This document shows positions 9,286 to 17,298 of a stretch of DNA of 29,139 nucleotides, piece by piece (the stretch's first letter is position 1; each line of letters starts with the position of its first letter). Source of the stretch: a virus; IMG/VR virus record IMGVR_UViG_3300013126_004423, positions 1-29,139 of that record; one strand, given 5' to 3'. The position numbers and the translations under genes were made by a program. The notes under the pieces are model-generated. The model was given only the letters and a program-made list of their open reading frames with translations. It was not told where the DNA came from and searched no databases.

Positions 9286-9942
9286 CTATCCCGTCAGGGA
9301 GCCGGGGTTCCCGCCATCACCCATCGGGCCGCGGCTGCCGTATCGCCCCACTCGCGCGCCCGGCCAGGCGCCGGTCGGGGGCATCTTGGTGGGGTCCGCC
9401 ATCGCGTCCTTGTTCTTCGCGGTCTTCAGCGTGCGCTGCATCGCCTTGTCCACGGCGTCGACCTTCTCGAGGCCCCCGGGCAGGCGCCAGATGATCTTCG
9501 AGGCGAAGTGGGCCTCGACGAAGGCGCAGAAGGTGTCGGTCCACCCGGCGAGGTTGCCGCCGTAGTCCGCGTCGTCCGAGACGTAGCTGATGTAGATGTC
9601 CTCGAGGTCGGCGAACCAGTAGCCCACCTCGTCCCGGTACTGCAGGAGCGGCACCTTCATGCGCTCGTCCGAGCAGACCGCCATCGTCGACACCCAGTCG
9701 GTCGGCTTGGCGAAGCCGTGGGCGTAGCCGAAAGCGGGGGTGACGTTGGTCGACGGTGTGAAGTGCGCGGTGCGCTTGGCGAACTTCCACTGCGCCTGCT
9801 CGAGGCAGTAGCGCACGCCGTTGTCCTGCCAGACCTGGTCGAGCAGGCGCCGGGGCTCCCGGTTCTCGTTCAGGTTGGCGAGCGCGCGCTCGCCGCACAG
9901 CATCAGCGCGCCGTTGTAGATCTTCAGCCGGGTGGCGGCCAC
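9286..9942 (-). CDS. Tail tubular protein A (T7 gp11-like)
   Basis: 218 residues with a GTG start. The N terminus shows the gp11-type signature (LKIYNGALMLCGERALANLNENREPRRLLDQVW), followed by EQAQWKFAKRTAHF and FGYAHGFAKPTDWV, then FVEAHFASKIIWRLPG. Length and order directly ahead of tail tubular B agree with the adaptor that joins the portal to the tail nozzle. The C terminus (TKMPPTGAWPGARVGRYGSRG) is Gly/Pro-rich, as often seen. No strong Shine-Dalgarno sequence precedes the GTG, which lies 13 bases after the previous stop, so the exact start is slightly uncertain. Confidence 0.92.
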   Translation of the reverse strand: MAATRLKIYNGALMLCGERALANLNENREPRRLLDQVWQDNGVRYCLEQAQWKFAKRTAHFTPSTNVTPAFGYAHGFAKPTDWVSTMAVCSDERMKVPLLQYRDEVGYWFADLEDIYISYVSDDADYGGNLAGWTDTFCAFVEAHFASKIIWRLPGGLEKVDAVDKAMQRTLKTAKNKDAMADPTKMPPTGAWPGARVGRYGSRGPMGDGGNPGSLTG

Positions 9943-9955
9943 GGCGCGCGCGGCC

Positions 9956-10462
9956 TCACGCCGTCGCCGTGACGGCCTTGCCCTGCCCCTGCAGGTAGGC
10001 GGCGAGCGCCTCCTCGGCGCCGGCCTTCTGGGCGTGGCTCTCGCTGATCACCTCGCGGTCGGACTTGCGGATCACGCTCCAGCGCTTGCCGGCGCGGTGC
10101 GTGATCTCGAAGTCCTCGGCGGTCAGCTTCTTGGGCGCGGGAACCGGTGCGGCGTTCTCTGCGGAGGCCTGGCTCTGCGCAACGTCGGCGGTGGTGAAGC
10201 GGGTCGGGCCGAGGATCGGGTACACCCGGGCCCAGGCGCGCGAGGCGTCGAGCACCATGACCTCCATGTACCACGTGCCGTCCTCGGCGCGCAGCTCGAT
10301 CTGGTCCCAGGCCTTCAGCTTCGCGGCGACGTTGGCGTAGAAGGCGGGGCTTACCGCCTCCTCGGGGCTCACGCCCTTGGGGACGTCGATGCAGAAGCGC
10401 GATCGCTTGAACTCGGCCTCGTGCATGTGGAGCGCGGCTTGGACGGGCTTGGGTGCGTTCAT
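9956..10462 (-). CDS. Conserved phage protein of unknown function (168 aa)
   Basis: ATG with a good ribosome site (GAGGAGG eight bases upstream, just after the hairpin-filled gap). The protein is charged and soluble. Its middle part (KAWDQIELRAEDGTWYMEVMVLDASRAWARVYPI) looks like a small beta domain, followed by an Ala/Pro linker and a second piece (EDFEITHRAGKRWSVIRKSD...ISESHAQKAGAEEALAAYL) that resembles short phage domains reading out a modified or repeated beta-hairpin. It lies between the decoration-like gene and tail tubular A, where head-completion or head-associated proteins are common. I do not recognise a named family. Confidence 0.75.
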   Translation of the reverse strand: MNAPKPVQAALHMHEAEFKRSRFCIDVPKGVSPEEAVSPAFYANVAAKLKAWDQIELRAEDGTWYMEVMVLDASRAWARVYPILGPTRFTTADVAQSQASAENAAPVPAPKKLTAEDFEITHRAGKRWSVIRKSDREVISESHAQKAGAEEALAAYLQGQGKAVTATA

Positions 10463-10475
10463 GGACTGCCTCCTC

Positions 10476-10519
10476 GGGGATTTCGCCTGCACCCGCCAGA
10501 GGGCGCAGGCGAAATCCCC
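10476..10519 (-). terminator. Perfect 15-bp hairpin after the decoration-like gene
   Basis: The arms 10476-10490 and 10505-10519 are exact inverted repeats (GGGGATTTCGCCTGC and its complement) around a 14-nt loop that can itself pair CCC with GGG. The hairpin fills the gap just ahead of the ribosome site of the 168-residue gene. No U-run follows on the minus strand, so a simple intrinsic terminator is not certain. An RNA-processing or mRNA-stabilising hairpin is equally possible. Confidence 0.6.
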
Positions 10520-10550
10520 GGGGTCCCGCGTTACGGCGCGGTCCCCGGGG
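10516..10550 (-). other. Second hairpin with CCCCGGGG arms overlapping the first
   Basis: Two copies of the self-complementary octamer CCCCGGGG (10516-10523 and 10543-10550) can pair. The stem extends by C25-C26 with G40-G41 and by three more pairs past one mismatch and one bulge, leaving a loop near 10531-10536. It shares bases 10516-10519 with the 15-bp hairpin, so the two structures exclude each other. Such an arrangement could act as an attenuator or alternative-fold element, but that is inference. Confidence 0.4.
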
Positions 10551-10563
10551 CTGACGGCTTCGA

Positions 10564-10980
10564 TCAGCTGAAGGTCGAGGTCATCGTGCCGCCGGTCGAG
10601 AGGGCGGCACCCGCGGTCGTCACGGCGCCGATCGACCCCTGGAAGGTGATCACGCTCGAGCCGGCCGAGGTGTACTGCGTGCCCATCACGATGTCGCCGG
10701 GCCGCATGCCGAGGTACCACGCGTCGGAGAAGAAGTTCGCCCCCGTCAGGTCCGTGGTGAGGTTGGTCGAGCTGTAGAGCCAGACCTGCGGCTTGTTGCC
10801 GGTGAGCGCGCTCGAGCCCCGGGTCAGGGGCTGCGAAATGCACGCCGGCGGGTTGGCGACGCTGGATGCCGCGGTGCTGCCGGAGTACGCGAAGCAGACG
10901 AGGCTGCGTTCGGCGTATGCCTTCAGCGGGGCCGCGAGCGCGGCGACGATGGCGAGGGCGAGCTGCTTGAGGTGTTTCAT
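10564..10980 (-). CDS. Small virion protein with signal-like leader, probable decoration protein
   Basis: 138 residues directly after the capsid gene. Residues 1-23 form a basic then hydrophobic leader (MKHLKQLALAIVAALAAPLK) ending in AYA before ER, which looks like a signal-peptidase site. The body is Ser/Thr/Gly-rich and beta-prone, with FFSDAWYLGMRPGDIVMGTQYTS, a pattern of small phage head-fibre or decoration proteins (a WYLGM-GDIV turn, then repeated V-T-A-G motifs). The leader shares the segment PLK-x-YAER-x-LV with the capsid protein upstream. Position and composition support a virion role. Whether the leader is cleaved or exported cannot be told from sequence. Confidence 0.75.
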   Translation of the reverse strand: MKHLKQLALAIVAALAAPLKAYAERSLVCFAYSGSTAASSVANPPACISQPLTRGSSALTGNKPQVWLYSSTNLTTDLTGANFFSDAWYLGMRPGDIVMGTQYTSAGSSVITFQGSIGAVTTAGAALSTGGTMTSTFS

Positions 10981-11009
10981 GGCTGCTGTTCTCCTGGTCT
11001 TTCCCGGAT

Positions 11010-11035
11010 GGGGCGCCCGGTTCTCTGGGCGCCCC
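11010..11035 (-). terminator. Perfect 9-bp GC hairpin after the capsid gene
   Basis: GGGGCGCCC (11010-11018) pairs exactly with GGGCGCCCC (11027-11035) across an 8-nt loop, 36 bases downstream of the capsid stop on the minus strand and about 30 bases ahead of the next start. There is no U-tract after it. It is a candidate terminator or RNA-stability element separating the capsid from the smaller head gene. Confidence 0.5.
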
Positions 11036-11070
11036 TAGCGGGTCACGTAGTCGTTGTTCCCGCCGCCCGG

Positions 11071-12030
11071 TTAGGCGTAGGCCGAGCCGTCGTGCGTGAT
11101 CACCACCACGCCCGCGTTCTGCAGGAGCTTGGCGCCCATGAACATCGACGCCCGCGCCCACGAGTAGGCCTGCTCCTCGTTGTAGCCGACCGGGGTCTCC
11201 ATGCCGCCGGTGTTCGCGGCGTGGCCGATCGCGCTCTTGTGGTAGAGGAACGACTTCTCGGCCGTGGTGCCCTTGCCCGGGAGGTTCGGGTGCTCGACGA
11301 TCAGGCAGTTCCGCCAGCGGTACGCCATCGGCTTGTCGCGCCACGACGGGTTGGTGGCGCCGGCGTAGGGGCGGATGTCCACGTACTGGGCGTTCGTGAA
11401 CTCGGGCGCCTGCTCGAGGTAGGCGAGGAACGATGGCTGGCAGAGCAGCGTGATGTTCGAGTCCCACGGCACGCTCGCGTTCGAGAGCTTCACGCGGCCG
11501 TTCTGGAACAGGGACACGGTGACCGCGGTGCCGGTGCCGCCGATCGTGACCGTGCCGTTGGCGAGCTCGGTGACGATCTGGCTGTCGATCTTGCGGTTGA
11601 GCACCGCCATCGTGGTCATCTGCATCATCTCGCGCTGGTTGCCCTGGCTGGCGAAGACGTTGAAGCCCGTCTTGCGCACCAGGTCGTGCCATTCGGAGAG
11701 GGTGCAGCTGTTCTGCGTTTCGTCGTCCGCGCGGGCCGGGATGAGGCCGTTCACGCCCCGGCTGACCGCCTCGGCGCCGCCGCTGCCGACCACGAGGAAC
11801 ACCGCCGTGTTGCCCTTGATCACCGCCTCGGTGGTCACGGTCTCGCGCAGCAGCGACTGCTTCTGCTCGAACGAGGCGATGAACTCCTGGCGGTACTGGG
11901 TCTGGAACGCGGTGTCCAGCATCAGCACGAGGTTGCGCTCGGCGTAGGACTTGAGCGGGTAGAGCAGCGCGGCGAGGCACGCTGCGAGGAAGAGGCGGAC
12001 CTTCCAGAGGATCGATTTCGTCTTGGCCAC
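11071..12030 (-). CDS. Major capsid protein with an unusual hydrophobic N-terminal leader
   Basis: 319 residues from the GTG at 12030, chosen because GGAG sits six bases upstream. A GTG at 12060 in the same frame has no ribosome site and would add ten residues. The gene follows the scaffold gene and precedes a decoration-like gene, the usual capsid position. After the leader come features of a phage coat protein: TQYRQEFIASFEQKQSLLRETV, SRGVNGLIPARADDETQNSC, RKIDSQIVTELANGTV, and a C-terminal half with PSWRDKPMAYRWRNCLIVEHPNLPGKG and SAIGHAAN...EEQAYSWARASMFMGAKLLQNAGVVVI. Residues 8-30 (LWKVRLFLAACLAALLYPLKSYA, then ER) look like a signal peptide, which is odd for a capsid protein and is repeated in the next gene. 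Confidence 0.88.
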   Translation of the reverse strand: MAKTKSILWKVRLFLAACLAALLYPLKSYAERNLVLMLDTAFQTQYRQEFIASFEQKQSLLRETVTTEAVIKGNTAVFLVVGSGGAEAVSRGVNGLIPARADDETQNSCTLSEWHDLVRKTGFNVFASQGNQREMMQMTTMAVLNRKIDSQIVTELANGTVTIGGTGTAVTVSLFQNGRVKLSNASVPWDSNITLLCQPSFLAYLEQAPEFTNAQYVDIRPYAGATNPSWRDKPMAYRWRNCLIVEHPNLPGKGTTAEKSFLYHKSAIGHAANTGGMETPVGYNEEQAYSWARASMFMGAKLLQNAGVVVITHDGSAYA

Positions 12031-12105
12031 GGTGGGCTCCTTTGCAATGGTGGTTTTCACGACCGTCGCATCGGGGTGACCGTCTTGGCCTGCCCTCGCC
12101 GGGGT

Positions 12106-12122
12106 GCCCGCTTTCGCAGGGC
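12106..12122 (-). other. Small GAAA-loop hairpin in the capsid leader
   Basis: On the minus strand GCCC-T-GC, a GAAA tetraloop and GCGGGC form a six-pair stem with one bulged base, about 75 bases ahead of the capsid start. GNRA-type loops favour stable folding. Together with the hairpin at 12227-12251 it structures the 232-base leader between scaffold and capsid, which otherwise contains nothing I can identify. Confidence 0.35.
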
Positions 12123-12226
12123 CGGGTCTGGCTGGCCGCCGGGGCCGAGCTACCTGGTGGGGTTGCTCACCGGCGGGGCTCTCGAGGAGGATGACCGCCA
12201 GATGCGGCGCATCCTACCCCCCCTTC

Positions 12227-12251
12227 GGGCGGCGCACAAGAGGCGCCGCCC
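12227..12251 (-). terminator. Perfect 9-bp GC hairpin after the scaffold gene
   Basis: GGGCGGCGC (12227-12235) and GCGCCGCCC (12243-12251) are exact inverted repeats with a 7-nt loop, starting 12 bases after the scaffold stop on the minus strand. A purine-rich run, not a U-run, follows. It may terminate or protect the scaffold mRNA and so help set the capsid-to-scaffold ratio, but that is inference. Confidence 0.5.
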
Positions 12252-12262
12252 TCGGGGTGCTG

Positions 12263-13279
12263 CTACGCCCGCTTGGCCTGGGCGCGCTCGCGGGCCGCGT
12301 AGAGCTCGCGCAGCTTCTGCTGCATCGCGGCGTCGCGGTTGTACGCCGGCCGGTCCTCGCGCATGACCTTCTCGATCTTGGCGATCTCGGTGTCCAGCGC
12401 GTCTGCCGAGGTCTGGCCGCTGCCCGGGGTCAGGGTGCCGCTCGGATCCAGCTCGCGCGCGAGGTGCGCGAACCAGCGCAGCACGTCGGGGTCCGAGGCG
12501 AGGCCCTTGCCGTCTTCCAGCCGGTGCCCGATCAGGCGCTCCTTCACGCCGGCCGGGGCGAGGTCGAGCAGGCCGAAGATGCGGTTGACGTTCTCGCGGT
12601 AGTTCCCGCCCCACTCGGCCTGCAGGGCGTCGCGCGCCTTGATGGCCTCGGCCTTGTCGCGCTCGGCGATCGCGGCGGTCACGCGCTCCTGCTCGCCGTA
12701 GTACCAGTCGACGATCGCCGAGGCCTGGGCGCTGTTCAGGTCCGAGCCGTGGGCGACCGAGAGGAAGCCGTCGACCGTGCCCTTGTCCTCTTTGGGCACC
12801 ACGAATCCGTCCTTCAGGCTGAGCTGGTAGCCATCGGGCTTCTCGGGCACGCCGAGCGCGGCGCGGAAGGCGGCCTTCTCCTCGGGGGAGGCGTCCTTCT
12901 TCGGCATCGCCCGCAGCTCGCCGGTGCTGATCTTCAGCTGCAGGGCCGAGAGCGCCTCGAGCGCGGCCTCGGGGCTGGCGTACCGCTGCAGGCGCGCGAG
13001 CGCCTTGGCGTCGGCCTTGGAGACCTTCTCCCTCCAGTCGTCCGGCCACGCGCCCTTGGCGGGGTCCTCGGTCGACGCGGGCGCCGTGCCGGTGCTCGGG
13101 GCGGTGCTCGATGCCGGGGCGGCTGCGCTGCTGCCCTGCGTGGCGCCCGCAGGCGCTGCGCCGCCGCCGGTGCTGGCATGGGTGGCAGCCGGTGCCGGCG
13201 CTGCGGCCGGGGCCGCTGCGGGGGCTGCGGCGGGGGCGGGTGCGCCGGAGGGCGCGGTGCTGCCTTGGGGGTCTGGCAT
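12263..13279 (-). CDS. Scaffolding protein
   Basis: 338 residues immediately before the capsid gene. ATG with GAGGAGAG upstream. The first 75 residues are a low-complexity Ala/Pro/Gly/Ser/Thr tail. From about residue 78 (WPDDWREKVSKADAKALARLQRYASPEAALEALSALQLKI) the sequence matches the pattern of podovirus scaffold proteins: a KxDxKxLxRLxRYASPEAAxxAL motif, then KKDASPEEKAAFRAALGVPEKPDGYQL, a charged helical middle and a lysine/arginine-rich C terminus (LRELYAARERAQAKRA) of the kind that binds coat subunits. It would guide procapsid assembly and leave before or during DNA packaging. No protease motif is visible. Confidence 0.9.
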   Translation of the reverse strand: MPDPQGSTAPSGAPAPAAAPAAAPAAAPAPAATHASTGGGAAPAGATQGSSAAAPASSTAPSTGTAPASTEDPAKGAWPDDWREKVSKADAKALARLQRYASPEAALEALSALQLKISTGELRAMPKKDASPEEKAAFRAALGVPEKPDGYQLSLKDGFVVPKEDKGTVDGFLSVAHGSDLNSAQASAIVDWYYGEQERVTAAIAERDKAEAIKARDALQAEWGGNYRENVNRIFGLLDLAPAGVKERLIGHRLEDGKGLASDPDVLRWFAHLARELDPSGTLTPGSGQTSADALDTEIAKIEKVMREDRPAYNRDAAMQQKLRELYAARERAQAKRA

Positions 13280-13299
13280 GGTCTCTCTCCTCGTGGTGA

Positions 13300-13680
13300 T
13301 CAGTCGCGTCCGGGTTCAGGCGGGTCCGCCCTCGGCTCCCTCCGGGGCAGGAGGCCGGGGTTCAGCTTGGATAGCTTCACGATCTGCTGGCCGACGAAGG
13401 CCCGGCCGAGCGCGAAGTCGGTGTCGCGCCGGCCGTCCTCGCCGCCTGGCCGGTAGGCGAGGTCGTAGGTGCCGGCGGCGCGCTCGATCACCCACCGCAT
13501 GGCGCGCTGCTGCTGCTCGGGGCTCGCGCGCCCTGCCAGCACGGCCTGCACGGCGGTGACGTCGGCGAGCTCGTACTCCGGGGGCATCCACGGCGCGCGC
13601 TCGAGCAGCGCCTGCCGGGAGGGCTTCTTGGGGGCGGTGCGGGTCGGCTCCTCGCCGAGGATGCGGGGGCGGGTCGCCAT
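13300..13680 (-). CDS. Bbp19-like conserved phage protein
   Basis: 126 residues between portal and scaffold. The middle carries the conserved block seen in Bbp19-type proteins of short-tailed phages: PPEYELADVTAVQAVLAGRA, then QQQRAMRWVIERAAGTYDLA, YRPGGEDGRRDTDFALGRAFVGQQIVKL. The function of the family is not established; its fixed position suggests a part in head assembly. The N and C termini (KKPSRQALLERAPWM and PRADPPEPGRD) are variable and basic or proline-rich. Start codon ATG three bases after the portal stop. Confidence 0.88.
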   Translation of the reverse strand: MATRPRILGEEPTRTAPKKPSRQALLERAPWMPPEYELADVTAVQAVLAGRASPEQQQRAMRWVIERAAGTYDLAYRPGGEDGRRDTDFALGRAFVGQQIVKLSKLNPGLLPRREPRADPPEPGRD

Positions 13681-13683
13681 CCG

Positions 13684-15318
13684 TTACGCGGGCACCTGGG
13701 CGGCGGCCATGTCCCTCTGGGCCGAGCCGAGGTTGGCGGCGACCTCCGAGCCCTGCTGCATGGCGGCGAGCATGGTGGCCGCCTGCTTCTGGGCTGCCTG
13801 CTGGTCGAGCATGCGCTGCGCGTCCTGCTCGCTGCGCATCCACTTCGCCGGCACGCCCACCCCGGCCAGCACGTCCCGGAGGGCCGTAACCGCATCCGGT
13901 ACCGCTGCCGTGCTCGGGTCGAGGGCGATCGCCTCGGCGATGTAGGACTTTGCCTCGAGGAACTTCTGCCCCTTCTGCTGCTCGATCGCGTCGTGCAGCG
14001 GGCTCTCGAAGCGAAAGCGGATGTCCGCGCCGCGCAGGCGCTCGGGGATGTCGAGCGGGCTGCCGAATGCGCCGGCGCGCAGCATCAGGTCGAATGTCAG
14101 CTCGCACAGCGCGCCGTTGTACTCGACCTCCATCGGCTCGAAGAGCGGGAGCGCGCCGCGGATGTACTCCTGCACGCGCTGGCCGACCTCGTAGGCGGTC
14201 ATCTCGGGGCTGCGCTGCGGGAGGGTCAGCTTGTTCAGGAAGAAGGCCTCCACCAGCATCGCCCGGCAGTCGCGCTGCATCTCGGCCGATAGCGGCATGC
14301 CGCGCGCGTCCTGCGTCAGCGGGCGCAGGGCCTCGCCCAGTTTCTCGTCGTAGTCGCGGTCGACCCACGTGATGCCGCCGGCGTAGAGCCCGATGTCCGA
14401 GCGCACCACGTCCTGGGTGGCGACGATCGGCGGGTTCACGATCTTCTCGCCCGCTTCCAGCAGGGTGTAGGTCATGGCCTGCAGCAGGCGCCCGTCAGGC
14501 AGGCCCGCCACGGTGGCCGGGCTGAACGCGTACTGGCTGCCGCTCACGGTCTGCCAGCGCGGCACCACGTACTCGCGGTTCCAGGTCGGGACCTCCTCGA
14601 TCACCTTCTCGTTGTCGATGTCGTAGTAGATCGACCAGTACGGCCGGCCCTTGGCGTTGCCGTCGTACATCTCGGCGGCGACCACGATGTGATAGACGTC
14701 CCACTCGGAGAAGGGCTTGCCCTGCTCGAGCTGCTCGACGATCTTGCGGTCCAGCTTGTCGCGGCCGAAGGCCTGCTCGAGGTCGCGCGCCTTGGCCTTC
14801 CACTTGCGCACGAAGAGGCACAGTTCGCCGGATTCGTTCTCCTGCCACGCGCAGTCGCGCAGGTGCCAGCAGCGGTAGAGGAGCGCGTCGCGGTTCTTGT
14901 TCAGGCGGATGCTGATCACGGCCTGGCCGAAGGTGGCGTAGTCGTGGTCGCCCTCTTTCGTCGCGCGCGTGAAGCGCGACACCCGGTCGTACATCGCGCG
15001 GCGCATCACGGTCTCGGACCACTGCATCCACGCGCGCGCGTCGTTGTCCTCTCTGTCGGGGTCCTGGGTGCCCATGTGGAACCACGTCTTCGCGGTCGGG
15101 CGCAGCATCGTGCTGATCGAGTCCCCGAGGTTTCGCCGGCAAATGATCGGGTAGCTCGTCATCAGGTTCTCGGCGAACTCGTGGCCGAGGGTGCGCTGGT
15201 AGGTGAAGTCGGCGCGCTCGGGGTAAAAGTTCTCGGCGACCTCCTGCCACAGGAGCATCAGCGTGGAGCGATTACCGAAGAGCTGGTCGCACTGCTCGCG
15301 GAGCTGCTTGGCGTCCAT
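13684..15318 (-). CDS. Portal / head-to-tail connector protein
   Basis: 544 residues, the normal size for podovirus connectors of the Head-tail_con family. ATG preceded by GGAGG. Recognisable parts are the N-terminal LWQEVAENFYPERADFT, a long stretch with RRNLGDSISTMLRPTAKTWF, ATFGQAVISIRLNKNRDALLY, then YVVPRWQTVSGSQYAFSPA, LPDGRLLQAMTYTLLEAGEK and the late MTAYEVGQRVQEYIRGALPLFEP. The protein would form the dodecameric ring at the unique vertex through which DNA is packaged by the terminase encoded just upstream. The C terminus is a Gln/Ala-rich helix ending near the stop, usual for these crown regions. Confidence 0.94.
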   Translation of the reverse strand: MDAKQLREQCDQLFGNRSTLMLLWQEVAENFYPERADFTYQRTLGHEFAENLMTSYPIICRRNLGDSISTMLRPTAKTWFHMGTQDPDREDNDARAWMQWSETVMRRAMYDRVSRFTRATKEGDHDYATFGQAVISIRLNKNRDALLYRCWHLRDCAWQENESGELCLFVRKWKAKARDLEQAFGRDKLDRKIVEQLEQGKPFSEWDVYHIVVAAEMYDGNAKGRPYWSIYYDIDNEKVIEEVPTWNREYVVPRWQTVSGSQYAFSPATVAGLPDGRLLQAMTYTLLEAGEKIVNPPIVATQDVVRSDIGLYAGGITWVDRDYDEKLGEALRPLTQDARGMPLSAEMQRDCRAMLVEAFFLNKLTLPQRSPEMTAYEVGQRVQEYIRGALPLFEPMEVEYNGALCELTFDLMLRAGAFGSPLDIPERLRGADIRFRFESPLHDAIEQQKGQKFLEAKSYIAEAIALDPSTAAVPDAVTALRDVLAGVGVPAKWMRSEQDAQRMLDQQAAQKQAATMLAAMQQGSEVAANLGSAQRDMAAAQVPA

Positions 15319-15337
15319 GTGGCCTCCGGGCTGGCGG

Positions 15338-15655
15338 TTAGGCGCCGAGGGTGGCGTCGGCCGTGAGGCCCGGGTCCGAGAGGATCGTGCTCGCGCGGCC
15401 GCGGCGCTTGAGTTGCGCCGAGAGCGATGCGCGCTCGGCGGCGCGCTGCGCGGCGCTGCGCGCGGTGGTGCTGCCGGCGGCGGGCGGGGTTTCCATCGGC
15501 GTCACCGGCTGCACGGCGGGCGCCTCGACCTTGATCTCGGTGGGGGCCGGCACGGCTGCCATCGGCGTGGCTGGCTTCTCGTCGCTGAGCAGGCTGGAGA
15601 ACACCTTGCCGGCCAGCTGGCTGACGATCGCGGTGCCTACGGTCTCGAAGCTCAT
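15338..15655 (-). CDS. Small phage protein between terminase and portal
   Basis: 105 residues with a strong ribosome site (AAGGAGG) that lies inside the end of the terminase gene. The N terminus is hydrophobic/amphipathic (FETVGTAIVSQLAGKVFSSLL), the centre is a proline/alanine-rich linker, and the C terminus has the short motif LKRRGRASTILSDPG, which recurs in small proteins encoded at this spot in many podoviruses. Function is unknown; a virion or membrane-linked role is possible. Confidence 0.82.
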   Translation of the reverse strand: MSFETVGTAIVSQLAGKVFSSLLSDEKPATPMAAVPAPTEIKVEAPAVQPVTPMETPPAAGSTTARSAAQRAAERASLSAQLKRRGRASTILSDPGLTADATLGA

Positions 15656-15659
15656 GGGA

Positions 15660-17291
15660 CTACCTCCTTTTCGCCTGCGCTCGGCCCATCAGCACCTTGG
15701 GCGCCTGGCCGTACTTCCCCCTCGAGCTCACCTGTTCCTCGGCCCAGTTTAGCGCATGCGTGATCTGCTTGGGACCGGCCCACCACGCCATGACCACGGC
15801 GTCGGCCTCGTTCGGGCTGAATCCGAGGCGCTCGACCACGCCCTTCTTGCCGCCCTCGCGCGCGCTTTTCGGCTCGACCTGGATGCCGCGGGCGGTGATC
15901 GTGTAGGTCGGCGCGGTGAGCCCTGCCATGAGGCGGGTGTCGTCCGGCAGCGCGAGCGGGCTGCCGCCGGGCTGGTCTGGATCCAGCGCCTCGCGCATCG
16001 CCCAGTAGGCGGCGCTGCGGGTGTTGGTGAAGCCCAGTTTCCCGTCCCGCGTGCGCCTCGTGGTGCCCTCGGCGCCCTTGTAAGCCTGGGTCTCGACCTC
16101 GTTCTCGGTCAGGCGCTCGAGCGTGGGTCCGCCGTACCCGCCGCCCATGTCCACGATCACCAGCGCCTTGTCGCGGCGCGTGGCGACCACGAGGCCCGCG
16201 CAGTAGCTGCCGTGCTGCGTGGGCGGGATGTCCTTGCCGGGGGTCTTCACGAGCGGCGCGAACCAGCCGTCGTAGCGCGGCGCCTGCACCATGTCGTCGT
16301 CGCCCCCGCCGGAGGCGTCCACGCCGATCGCGCACATGGGGATGCCCTTCGGGGGGTATTCCTGCCAGCGCTTCATCGCGGCGCGCACCCACTCGGTCGG
16401 GATCGTCTGGTTCTGGGCGTCCTTCAGGCCCTTCTTCCAGTCGCCGTAGAGCAGCTGGCTGCGCAGGGGCTCGGGCAGGGACTGCAGCGTGGCGCGGTAT
16501 TCGGGCGTGTTCCGGTACGGGTTGTCCTCGAGGCTGGCCGGGATGAAGGTGCGGGACTCGGCCGTGTACTCCTCGCCGTCGACGTCGTAGACCCCGGGGC
16601 CGTCGACCCACACGGTCTGGCCGGTGCCGTCCTGCCTGGTCACGTAGATCGCCCACCGCAGGTCCCCGGGCGGGGTCGGGTAGAGCGGGTGCTTCTCGTC
16701 GAGCCACGGCGCGAACCACTCGAGGAGCCAGAGGCCGTCCGCGGTGCGCGGCGGGTTGGAGGCGATCACGGTGCGCCGGCGCTTGCCGGGCTTCGCGCGC
16801 AGCCAGGCGCGGATGCTGGCGACCTGCTTCTCGAGGAACTCGCCACCCTCGTCGAAGCCGATGAAGTCGCGCTCGCGGCCGGCGTGGTCCTGCCAGCTGT
16901 CCTCGTCGCGCATGCCGCCTAGCTTCAGGCTCTTGCCCGATGCCCAGGTCCACTCGAGGTCCGAGCCGTTGAAGCTGGCGGTGTTGCCGATCACCGCCTT
17001 GCCGTCCTTCTCGAGGCCGTCAGTCTGGGTGAGCTCGCGCCGGAAGATGATCCCGCTGTCGGCGTCGTTAACGCCGATGCCGATCAGGAGCTGGCTCTTG
17101 CCGCCGCCGGCCTGGCCGCCGTAGAGCAGGATGTCGGCGGCCGAGAGGTACGCGTCGGTCTGGACCCCGGGGTTCGGGATCCAGCGCATCGAGGCGAGCG
17201 CGGCGTCGACGTCGCGCGCGAGTTGCGTGAGCGTGGGGTCCGGGAGCGCGGTCAGGCGCCCGATGATCTCGTCGAGCTGGCTCCCGGCCAC
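15660..17291 (-). CDS. terL: Large terminase subunit (ATPase and nuclease)
   Basis: 543 residues. The Walker A box is at 58-66 (GGQAGGGKS), followed by RRELTQTDGL; Walker B is at 144-148 (IGFDE), with DEGGEF. The ATPase half continues with TVIASNPPRTADGLWLLEWF, which carries the coupling motif region. The RNase H-like nuclease half begins near 322 with AIGVDASGGGDDD (D325), a second acidic strand at ALVIVDMGGGYGG (D381), and a third near the C terminus (DAVVMAWWAG). It cuts concatemeric DNA and pumps it into the procapsid through the portal. The start is a GTG seven bases after the displaced 3' end of the upstream gene; no clear ribosome site is seen. Confidence 0.95.
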   Translation of the reverse strand: MAGSQLDEIIGRLTALPDPTLTQLARDVDAALASMRWIPNPGVQTDAYLSAADILLYGGQAGGGKSQLLIGIGVNDADSGIIFRRELTQTDGLEKDGKAVIGNTASFNGSDLEWTWASGKSLKLGGMRDEDSWQDHAGRERDFIGFDEGGEFLEKQVASIRAWLRAKPGKRRRTVIASNPPRTADGLWLLEWFAPWLDEKHPLYPTPPGDLRWAIYVTRQDGTGQTVWVDGPGVYDVDGEEYTAESRTFIPASLEDNPYRNTPEYRATLQSLPEPLRSQLLYGDWKKGLKDAQNQTIPTEWVRAAMKRWQEYPPKGIPMCAIGVDASGGGDDDMVQAPRYDGWFAPLVKTPGKDIPPTQHGSYCAGLVVATRRDKALVIVDMGGGYGGPTLERLTENEVETQAYKGAEGTTRRTRDGKLGFTNTRSAAYWAMREALDPDQPGGSPLALPDDTRLMAGLTAPTYTITARGIQVEPKSAREGGKKGVVERLGFSPNEADAVVMAWWAGPKQITHALNWAEEQVSSRGKYGQAPKVLMGRAQAKRR

Positions 17292-17298
17292 GGTGCCG

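Noticed and set aside
3204-9565. Very long open frames on the plus strand (for example 3204-5690 and 6797-9565)
   Set aside because: They lie opposite clear tail and internal virion genes, have low-complexity Val/Leu/Gly/Arg/His composition and no family motifs. In DNA with high third-position GC, antisense frames often stay open.
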